Shown here piece after piece: positions 37,901 through 42,200 of a stretch of 45,721 nucleotides of DNA. The stretch lies in assembly GCF_900182565.1 (NCBI RefSeq), contig NZ_FXTI01000018.1, forward strand, positions 1-45,721, written 5' to 3'. The notes beneath the pieces were generated by a model. It was not told the DNA's origin. It saw only the letters and a program-made list of their open reading frames with translations, and did no database searches. The position numbers and the translations under genes were made by a program. The DNA is from Melghirimyces algeriensis (GTDB lineage: Bacteria; Bacillota; Bacilli; Thermoactinomycetales; DSM-45169). Position 1 is the first letter of the stretch, and each line of letters opens with the position of its first letter.

Positions 37901-38132
37901 GCCAATGCCGGCTAACCAGGAACGGACGGCTGCTTTAAGTTCATTTCCGGACGGGGGAACCAACTATCATGTCATCATCGAATCCTTTCCATCCGGTAAA
38001 GATGTCCGTCTTTCCCCTAAAGCACCTCCGGTTTTACAGCACAGACAGATCACCGGTGTAGACTGTGAGGGGGAAAAAGCCAAACAGGATGATGTACGCC
38101 CTGTACGGAATGTCTGGGGGGAGATCCGATGA
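22983..38132 (+). CDS. trans-AT PKS, gene D: ACP0-ACP-KS-KR-cMT-ACP-KS-DH-KR-ACP-KS-KR-ACP-KS0
   Basis: 5049 residues. Docking helix (1-30) close to that of gene C, serine-less ACP (38-110), ACP (Ser162). Unit 1: KS (Cys418/His553/His593), KR (Ser1253/Tyr1268), C-methyltransferase (about 1393-1750), ACP (Ser1816). Unit 2: KS (Cys2051/His2186/His2226), DH (His2523/Asp2688), KR (Tyr3099), ACP (Ser3255). Unit 3: KS (Cys3518/His3653/His3700), KR (Ser4353/Tyr4368), ACP (Ser4521). It ends with a KS (about 4590-5002) that keeps Cys4747 and His4922 but has Asn4882 for the first catalytic His, so it transfers without condensing. The DH that belongs with it opens gene E. Expected: alpha-methyl beta-hydroxyl, olefin, then a hydroxyl for dehydration. 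The stop overlaps the gene E start by 4 bases. Confidence 0.95.
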   Translation: MEHPVKSLYRKIKNRAISQEEAMKQMAQLFSSAPMVEPLQQLREILADMLHIETADISADAEWFELGLDQVLLTQLADHLHQHYHLELTPAQIIEQGTLKGLASYISQHGNDVQKAPVLYPKTDQLGIMTVDYLKKCLSSVLQMPVERLDADAPLEHYGIDSVMIMKLTRQLEVHLGRLSKTLFFEYQTIQALADYLVQAHSHKLIKLFGIEETAAARSYDRQPSLSLKEKEKSIPQQIETSSLAQEDGIAVIGLTGRYPGAQDIKQFWENLQAGKDSITEISPDRWDYRLYFDEDEREPGKTNSKWGGFIEGVDQFDPLFFNISPREAEVLDPQERLFLECVYETLEDAGYSPEALRSNGAVGVFVGAMYEEYPLYGAQEQAKGHGLVLGSNLSAIANRVSYFFNLTGPSMVVNTMCSSSLTSLHLACQSIVRGECELAIAGGVNLSIHPNKYLLLGQGNFASSNGRCQSFGQGGDGYVPGEGVGSVLLKPLAQAIRDRDHIYGVVKGTAVNHGGKTNGYTVPNPHAQAKVIGQALAQANVHPRTLTYLEAHGTGTALGDPIEITGLKKAFDAYTSDRQFCAIGSVKSNIGHCEGAAGIAGLTKVLLQMKHKKRVPSLHAQVLNPHIDFDQTPFKVQQSLEEWERPVVDLNGEEKEYPRRAGISAFGAGGSNAHVVVEEYMQEKAVDHQEVHPLHPALIVLSAKDTTALQQRAERLLAAIESFHDRDLRDVAFTLQVGREAMEERLAFTAVTMGELKEKLNAFLADRESNGMFRGAAQSGKAVLSTMSADDDMKAIMETWLQKGKYDPLLQLWVKGLQVDWNLLYPNGTPCRVSLPTYPFARQTCWFSGTEEGGDQPTATPSPKEASNPSPSSVAGCMYLPVWEEAPAITPEQLQHQQVLIVYEKSAAALKEAIMDYYQTVPSMPRVIQICLGDTTRQRANDHWECDIHDDTAFNRCLADCRAIDGLYYLAEHAPVDDPLHPQDVRQSQMRNEVPLLRLLKGLDDSQPVDKPIDCYILTLDNYTLGEHPVNPYGGGVTGLVYAAAQGNHRLRMRNLDLSLRDIQGDKADLIKKVVSEPPSHRGEVIKLKQGRRYQQVFYEMDDVRQLKTQGIREKGVYVIVGGSGTIGQIVTRYLTADYGAQVVWIGRTSEDDPAIQAKMAAFQGSSGSLSYIQADVTDEAQMKRAVQRIKAQYHTIHGAIFSGVVFSFENAIRQTTEAEFLDILSVKTVGSLSFYSAFANEDLDFMLYFSSGQAYAFSGASQFSAYAAGVTFADAWVRSLKNRSRFPVGSVNWGFWQSSVAGTFLEDRTSTLEDREGFDCFVHSVDLLTKGLLEQSLSLKPTPALKEMMKVQPGRVTAYPPTTEPMLHSFSAKWPDRVYQGDRQEGNRLVAQMEAKVADLLFVQLSRLGLPLKGTTVNIADIINNSGITAKYRRWLSECLRILADGGYIHYKGSQVTTVVDAEPLEAIWKEWQATVSEYTNQPDWQVQTMLLDACLRKLPDILTGRVLATDVLFANSSMQSVEGIYKDNAIADYYNHTLADVVEAYIQRRIAEHPLERIRIIEAGAGTGGTSEVVLKRIKEYASHVDYVYTDISKSFLLFAEEQYGAAYPNLTFQTWNVEQPLSAQGIADGSYDILIASNVLHATQTIRHTLQRVKAALKPNGWILLNEMTQKNLFATVTFGLLEGWWLFQDDHLRIEGSPLIADSTWQRVMEEEGFRQISFLGEQGPNNSQRIIVAESDGWIRLPVAQEVQREEEPMASIDMPQAVAKVDRSDDQQLADYVKDTMVEQLAIALKVSKDRISPDVAFSEYGVDSILGVAFVNQLNEVLQIDLNSAILFDYTSVHRLAQYIADVYQAHILVQLHDGSPRQEAPQEPIQVSTVKPKPAQTSNEAIAVVGMSGQFPDAPDVPTFWDHLQKGHDGVHELPASYLDQAQYYDKVKQPGKTYCKWGGILAEKNAFDPLFFNISPREAASMSPHQRLILQESWKALEDAGYNPKKLAEAPVGVFIGAEPANYYHESFTGSSDAIVASRLSYYLNLMGPALVVNTGCSSSAAAIHLACESLRRGESTMAIAGGVYAKLDTTSLVALSGIDMISPTGKCLTFDEKADGTVLSEGVGIVVLKTLQQAEADGDSIYGVIAGSGMNQDGASNGLTAPNGLAQERLLMDVYERHDIHPGDISYVEAHGTGTKLGDPIEMNALIRTFRRFTPKKHYCAIGSTKSSIGHTGAAAGVIGLMRVLLSMAHRQIPSLINFDTLNPLIDLQHSPFYINTETVEWVPPQDQPLLAAVNSFGHSGTNVHLVVQEYQPSQVKAYKEEGPMIIPLSARKRDRLQAYAESLLTFLNQKEQEGQLHHLQLPSLAYTLQTGREAMTERVVFLVNEMDELISALTDFCAGKTHAGTWQGQQQKGTGSTGLLDRDDEDRKKAIIEWAAKGKLTKVAQAWVQGVDVDWDVLYGDEKPLRIHLPAYPFAKKHYDRWEKMEKETEATQRTSLHPLLQENTSNLQGTQFHSTFTGNECFLKDHLVQQKRMMPGTAYLEMARAAMEQVAQPGERTICLKKMVWLKPFFVDNGPQRMRVTLSATPDGEIAYDMRHDASDDIIHRGRAVFHQAEEIPMLDIPTLKQVCDRRVCSRNEAYQAYQAAGLTYGPSHRGIEALYIGADQVLARLELPQEAQPTLSDFIWHPGLLDSALQAALGLMGTEGNPSPRIPFALEEAVIYGPCAPRMWAVIRYSEGSKAGDAVFKLDMDLCDETGRLCARLKDFSLRSLDRGQVTQEADTLLLAPTWHEQLADRKKEKIPDEQSLVLFCGFEQALMTAMEESLQGIDYRWLQSEKDGIAVRYMDYAEQVFKVWQSMVQTHPKQRQRLQLVIPAVDDQRSLKGLAAVLKTGQLEHPYIFGQLIEVDGLTDIGVVLEENRDCQDQHIRYSQGRRWVLGWDDMTQQTTTDALPFKESGTYLITGGAGGLGLLFAKEIANQVDRATVVLVGRSPLGHAQQAALETIHNIRVVYQCADVTDGNAVETLISHIQQQYGAIQGIIHSAGVVQDSLIRHKTKAELQAVMAPKVEGLIQLDQATQYMPLDFFLCFSSGSAVWGSIGQADYAAANAFMDHYMYWRSCLVAEKRRNGRTLSINWPFWKNGGMKIDASTEQMMRGQLGLIPLLDEAGMQAFYRAFALEKAQVLVMAGDAERIRQRMITPPTEPETVQIQKGTSIHQAPASNNLREQIEGALFDVVAQLIHVQMDELDAHTGLDEYGFDSITFSELANQLNQRYQLELMPTIFFEHNTLHDLANYLSHSYHTILAPHFEPEETAERPPLPALAEQAANPPRSSDEKVELVATNPQTRQRQENNNIAIVGISGRFPGAQDLDDFWENLVAGKDCITEIPSDRWDWRDYDGDPAKEANKTNVKWGGFIDGVDQFDPLFFGISPRQAELMDPQQRLLMMYAWKAIEDAGYAPQRLSGTKTGIFVGMGYSGYGGVIKKADTALEGHSATGMAAAMGPNRMSYFLNIHGPSEPIDTACSSSLVAIDRAVNAIQNGYCDAAIAGGVNLMLTPELHISFSKANMLAEDGRCKTFSDKANGYVRGEGIGMIFLKKLEDAERARDHIYGVIKGTAVNHGGRANSLTAPNPKAQRDLLVDAYQKAGIDPRTITYIEAHGTGTELGDPIEINGLKDAFAHLYAATGEPTVRDAHCGLGSIKSNIGHLELAAGIASVIKLLLQLKYKKLVKSLHADRINPYIQLKESPFYIVQSNRDWTALKDRRGEEVPRRAGVSSFGFGGVNAHVVIEEYLPSKKGSSAEDALPQAPAIILLSAKNDSRLQEQVKNLWLAIHNGDYGDEVLADLAYTLQVGRDAMEERLGLLVTSIQELREKLKDYLDGKQGIAGLYRAQAVKQKGPMAALQADDDFQGTLTRWWHKGKYNQLVRMWVHGMPIDWEALYTSKRPKRISLPTYPFARERYWIRGTEGVQVAAEPVAAMEKRILRKTWRPDPVQGEYKPLTGTLIVFATIPTLQLIEPMSADHPDLHIVPVVHGDVTDRGLATDFYSPEAGEALYHQLKETVAGLAFQGMIDLTAYDAEYEQDTRMEWGKIAFLQHLIAHHRHTGWKVMQVTYRLQRWQMAQPTLQGARLAGLYRMLGAEYQQTPFITMDTDCTADEPQCLWGQVRETFHHQTGITEVCYRQGQRFSPEMMEVSKPDVSVITNFGEEDVILITGGSQGIGAQIAERIVRQGAKHLVIMGREVLPDQSMWSEVIAKEGNSSRAHKIRRLKSLVDQGVQVHYDHTPLTDFEGLKQMVNNIHQQMGPITGVFHCAGVKGENPAFIKKTIREMQAVCEPKITGLTQLHQVLADEPLAFFLLFSSVASGFPRLAAGQSDYAMANGYLDFYAAYQAGQGHTCFQAIQWPAWKETGMAVGGMETPAYAMSGLQSHSTADGLHLMEIVRQLHEPVCMPCVIDPVRFTPDELLRVKRPVSQHPTVTRKEVAHQEEGRTVLAERAGVVEWLKLLFQKELKLTKTLDEHTSFAEYGVDSIIIAQIVQTMQERIGETLPPSLLLEHNTIVALADYLIEHHGTAFQKKADKEVNVSSKPPVTDKVVPQQQDEIAVVGIASRFPDAPTKEAYWKLLKQGKSAIRPVPKSRWIAKNGRQDYGGWIAGVDQFDPDFFQIHPDDAAIMDPQARLLLEESLKTIYDAGYDHRDLRGQAVGVYIGGRSQPVAPVDRILQSANPILGMGQNYLAANISQFFDFRGPSLVVDTACSSGMTGLSLAADALRAGRIDMALVGAVSLLLSPMAHDAFAARNILSQNGRFEIFDKQSTGEVLGEGVGVVMVKRLSDAIRDGNSIYGVVKGIAVNNDGRTLGPGSPSLQAQKQVMKEALVQSGKQPHEIGYIEVNGGGTPIMDTIEIKALSEAYDLTDQDLGTVYLGATKPHIGHLLLASGMASFIRCLLSVYHGEIPPFLSAKAPFDHYDFNRSRIQFNREPVAWPMPANQERTAALSSFPDGGTNYHVIIESFPSGKDVRLSPKAPPVLQHRQITGVDCEGEKAKQDDVRPVRNVWGEIR
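23094..23310 (+). other. Serine-less ACP (ACP0) at N-terminus of gene D
   Basis: ACP fold with L-G-L-D-Q-V in place of L-G-L-D-S-x: the Ser codon is CAG (Gln) at 23190-23192. Helix II reads L-T-Q-L-A-D-H-L, almost the same as the gene C ACP0 (L-T-Q-L-A-D-R-L), so the two probably share an origin, but the serine was replaced by a different residue in each. Confidence 0.88.
23364..23580 (+). other. ACP completing the last gene C module
   Basis: Motif Y-G-I-D-S-V-M-I with Ser at 23466-23468. With the upstream KS-DH-KR of gene C it forms a complete module split over two proteins. Confidence 0.88.
23724..28545 (+). other. Module: KS-KR-cMT-ACP
   Basis: KS 23724-25025 (T-M-C-S-S-S with Cys 24234, His 24639, His 24759), similar to the repeated gene C KS pair. 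KR 25610-27050: V-G-G-S-G-T-I-G loop, Ser 26739, Tyr 26784; it lacks the Asp of the L-D-D type motif (F-S-F instead). C-methyltransferase 27160-28230 with I-I-E-A-G-A-G-T-G-G near 27670. ACP 28314-28545 (Y-G-V-D-S-I-L-G, Ser 28428). No DH: alpha-methyl beta-hydroxyl expected. Confidence 0.9.
28660..32860 (+). other. Module: KS-DH-KR-ACP
   Basis: KS 28660-29905 (T-G-C-S-S-S, Cys 29133; His 29538; K-S-S-I-G-H, His 29658) with an unusual M-S-P-H-Q-R-L in place of M-D-P-Q-Q-R-L. DH 30453-31290: His 30549 in H-L-V-Q-Q-K-R-M-M-P (Gln for the usual Gly), Asp 31044 in L-L-D-S-A-L-Q. KR 31315-32570: T-G-G-A-G-G-L-G, V-Q-D motif, Tyr 32277. ACP 32631-32860 (Y-G-F-D-S-I-T-F, Ser 32745). Expected product: an olefin. 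Confidence 0.9.
33027..36660 (+). other. Module: KS-KR-ACP, first half of a dehydrating bimodule
   Basis: KS 33027-34340 (Cys 33534, His 33939, His 34080). KR 34900-36390: T-G-G-S-Q-G-I-G loop, Ser 36039, Tyr 36084 in A-A-G-Q-S-D-Y, and K-G-E instead of a B-type Asp motif. ACP 36438-36660 (Y-G-V-D-S-I-I-I, Ser 36543). KS-KR-ACP followed by KS0 and DH-ACP is the known dehydrating-bimodule layout of trans-AT PKSs, where the hydroxyl made here is dehydrated on the next ACP. Confidence 0.88.
36750..37985 (+). other. Non-elongating ketosynthase (KS0), His to Asn
   Basis: Full-length KS fold with D-T-A-C-S-S-G (Cys 37221) and P-H-I-G-H (His 37746), but the H-G-T-G-T motif reads E-V-N-G-G-G-T: the first catalytic His is Asn (AAT at 37626-37628). 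This His is needed for decarboxylative condensation, so the domain should only pass the chain on. The protein ends about 45 residues later. Confidence 0.93.
38116..38123 (+). promoter_or_regulatory. Ribosome binding site and coupled start of gene E
   Basis: GGGGGGAG lies 5 bases before the ATG at 38129. The start overlaps the gene D stop as ATGA (38129-38132), which suggests translational coupling and so matched amounts of the KS0 and DH halves. Confidence 0.7.
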
Positions 38133-39260
38133 CAAAAGTATTTCGTCTGACGCTGCCGGTGGACCATCCCATTATCCAGCATCACACGGTATATGATCAG
38201 CCATTGCTTCCCGGTCTTGCCTATATTGATCTTTTGTATCAATTGGCGGATCGGCTGGGTTTGGGGCATAGGGAATATATGTTAAAGCGTTTGTCGATCT
38301 TAAATCCCTTAACCGTTCGTGCCGATCGGCCGGTTCCGCTTAAGATCACCTTTGAAGCAACTGCAAGTCATTGGAAAATACGGGTGGAAAGTGAGTACCA
38401 AAAGGAACAGGACAATGTGGTGTATATCACGGCGGAATTGCATCCTGAAACGGTATCCTTTGCGGAGGCCATCGATTTGGAAGGCCTTCAAAAGACGGCC
38501 GCCCGCCATTTCAACATAGAAAAGGTGTATAAAGAGGCACGCAGGCAGGGACTGGTTCATGGCGGGGCCATAAAAGCCCAAGGTGATGTTTATCAGGATG
38601 ATCATGGGGTCCTCATGACCCTAAAGGTGGATGAGGCTCATCAGCAGGAGGCTGATGGGTATCTGTTTCATCCCGCCCTCATGGATGGTTCAGCCATGGT
38701 GGCAGGTGTGCTTTGGGAACAGCCGGGCCAGGGGGATGATCTCTATTTGCCCTTGCACTATGCCTCATTTTATTGCACCGCACCTTTACAGACAGAAGGG
38801 CATGTAAGAGCACTGGCCTCCTCGGTGAAAAAGGTGAATGACATTTGTACACTGGATATGGCCTTTTATGACGATGAGGGGAAACAGATTGGACAGCTTC
38901 TGGGGGTTACCAGCAAAAAAATCCGGGCCAAAGGGCAGATCAATGTTGCTATACAAGAAGAGGGCCGGCCATCGCCTGCGGTAAAACAGGTGGTAACAGA
39001 CCAATCGAAGCACCAGAGAAAGGCGAGTGGCAGGGAAGCCTCATTTGAGCGTATGTTGCGGAATATTTTTGCCCGTCATATGAATACATCGCCGTCAGAG
39101 GTGCGCACGGACCAGGGCTATTTTGAGCTGGGTCTACAATCATCCCAGCTGCTGGGTGTGATGCAGGAAGTGGAGGTTGAGCTGGCGGTGACTCTCAGCC
39201 CCACACTGTTGTTTGAATATGCCACGATCCAGGAGTTGTCCCTTTATCTTGCCGAACATG
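38129..39260 (+). other. DH-ACP, second half of the dehydrating bimodule
   Basis: DH 38129-38925: His 38183 in H-T-V-Y-D-Q-P-L-L-P, where the fifth position is Asp instead of Gly; Asp 38684 in H-P-A-L-M-D-G-S-A-M, with Met at the usual Gln/His position. ACP 39040-39260: L-G-L-Q-S-S-Q-L-L with Ser 39140; the Asp before the Ser is Gln. The DH would dehydrate the hydroxyl made by the KR at 34900-36390 after transfer by KS0. Confidence 0.85.
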
Positions 39261-42200
39261 TCGCCTTGCCACCCGGTTGGGAAGAGGGGGAGGATGATCA
39301 GGAGTCACGGGATGAAGAGGCTAACGCTCCGGCGTTGGTAGCAAAGGCACAACCAAAGGGTACCATGGAGGAGCAGAATGAAGATATTGCGATTATCGGT
39401 ATGGCGGGACGCTTTCCCGGTGCGGCGAATATCGCGGAGTTTTGGGCGAATTTAGTAGCCGGAAAGGACTGCATTACTGAAGTGCCGCCATCCCGCTGGG
39501 ACTGGAAGCAGTTTCGCCATCTTACGTCTCCGTCGGGAAAGCCCATTTCCCGGTGGGGTGGCTTTATCGATGATGTAGATTGCTTTGATCCCTATTTTTT
39601 TAGCATCGCCCCACGGGAAGCGGAAATTCTTGATCCCCAGGAACGGTTGTTTTTGGAGGTATCCTGGGAGTGTATGGAAGATGCGGGCTATGTCCCGCAA
39701 ACACTGGCGACCGGAGGGGAGATTAATCAGTCGCGTCCTGTTGGGGTGTTTGTCGGTGTGATGCATAAGGATTACACCCTGATTGGGGCGGAAGCGGCAG
39801 CCAAGGGGATGCCGATTCCACTTTCTCTTAACTATGCACCGATTGCCAATCGGGTGTCATACTTTTGCAATTTCAGCGGTCCCAGCATGGCCATTGATAC
39901 GGTCTGCTCCTCCTCCCTGGTTTCGGTACATCTGGCCATTGACAGCATTCGTAAAGGGGAGAGTGACGTAGCCTTGGCCGGAGGGGTGAACTTATCGCTT
40001 CATCCCAATAAATATCTGACCTATGGCATGGCAAATATGCATGCGTCAGATGGCTACTGCCATTCCTTTGGCAAGGGTGGAGATGGGTATGTATCCAGTG
40101 ACGGGGTGGGGGTGGTGTTGTTAAAACCCCTTTCCCAGGCGATTCAGGATCAGGACCACATTTATGCTGTCATTAAGGGAAGCTCTATTAACCACGGCGG
40201 GAGAGCCAGTGGGATTACAGTGCCCAATCCGGTGGCACAGGGGGATTTGATTGCTTCCTGTCTTGCCGGAACGAATATTAATCCACGTACCATCAGCTAT
40301 GTGGAAGCCCATGGTACAGGAACCTCATTGGGTGATCCCATTGAGATTCAAGGGTTGATCAGAGCCTATCGCCAATACACATCGGAAAAGCAATATTGTG
40401 CCATTGGGTCGGTGAAATCCAACATTGGACATGCGGAATCAGCAGCGGGCATTAGTGGCTTGATCAAAAATGCGCTGCAACTCTATCATCAAACGCTGGT
40501 CTCCTCATTGCATGCAGAAGAATGTAATCCCTATATTCGCTTTGCAGAGTCCCCCTTTTATGTACAACAAAAAACAGAATGCTGGAATCAACCCACTATC
40601 ACACAAGGGGAGGAGACAATCACTTTGCCACGCAGAGCGGGCCTTAGCTCCTTTGGTGCGACAGGAACCAATGTGCATATCATTATGGAGGAAGGTCCTG
40701 TCCCGATGCCACAGACGGCATCTCATCAGAAAGTGCTGGTGCCGCTGTCTGCGAAAAGTGAAGAACGGCTTCATGCTTATGGGCAGAAATTGCTGGACTA
40801 TCTCAATCAGCTGGAGGATGATGACTGTCTGAATATGGCGGATCTGGCCTATACGCTTCAGGTTGGACGGGTAGCATTGGAAGAACGTGTGGCTTTCATT
40901 GTAAAAGACCCAGATGACTTCAAACAGAAGCTGGCAAGTTTTTTGACGGGTGAAGAAAAGAAGCCGGGAATCTATCGGGGTCATAACCAACAAAAGGGCG
41001 AGTTATTGTCCTTGTTGGCTGAGGATGAAGATGGACAGGATGTGGTGCGAAAATGGCAGAAAAAGGGCAAACTCAGTCATATTGCCCGGTTATGGGTAAG
41101 TGGCATGGATGTGGACTGGAATGGGTTTTATCCCCAAGATCAGCCCCATCGCTTAAGTCTGCCAACGTACCCCTTTACGCGGGATCGATTCTGGATACCA
41201 ACCGTCCCAAGTACCACCCAGGAAGCCACATTCCTTCATCCGTTGTTGCATCAGAATACGTCGGATTTTTCCGGGGTGCGATTTAGCTCCCGTTTTACGG
41301 GAAGGGAGCTGCTTCCAAGTGAGTATATGGTTAAGGGACAACCGGCTTTACCTGTCACCGCTTTGATTGAAATGGTTCAAGAGGCCATTCTACAGGCAGG
41401 GGGAGAGGAAATAAGAGAGATTACACAGGTGGTGCTCAATGAGGTAACCTGTCTGGATCCTCTGCCCATTGACGCCTCCCCGCTCAAGGTTCATCTGCGG
41501 CTATTTATGAATGAGAAAGATGGAATTCACTTTGATATGACCCGTGGCACCCACCCGGATGAACCCGTCTGCCAGGGTCAGGCCCTTACCCGCTTGCCGT
41601 TGGAGCCGCCCATTGTGGATATTCAAGCGCTGGTCGCCAACAGCCAGGAAAGTGACAGGGATCTGGAACAGCCCTTAAGATCAGCGGGCCTGGCCTGTGG
41701 CCCAGGCTATCAAGTGATCGAACAGGTATATCAGGGAACGGACCAGTTGGTGCTGAAAATCCACCTCCCTCCTGCTGCCCAGCAATTGCAAGAGCATCTG
41801 ACAACCCATCCTGTCCTACTAAATGCCGCTTTACAGGCTGCTTGGGTTACCTTAGTGGATGCTGGTTTTCAGGATATGCCACTTTTTATACAGAGTGAAA
41901 CCATTGAATATTTCCATATGGATGAGCCTGCATGGGCGGTGATCACACCCAGTCATCACACACCAGGGAAGTGGGATACCCAGCTTTGTGCAGCGGATGG
42001 GCGTGTCTGTGTACGCATGACCGGCATTCATTGGGTAAGTAAAGAAGGACACCATGTGAAGGGGACGGATGTCTTATCGGGATCGACCGGTGATGAGGTG
42101 GTAATGGTGTCCCCGGCCTATGAATCGCAAATGGATCATTTGCAACGCTTACTGCCAAAGATCCCCCCGCCTGCTGTGGAGCGAATTTATACGCCAAAAG

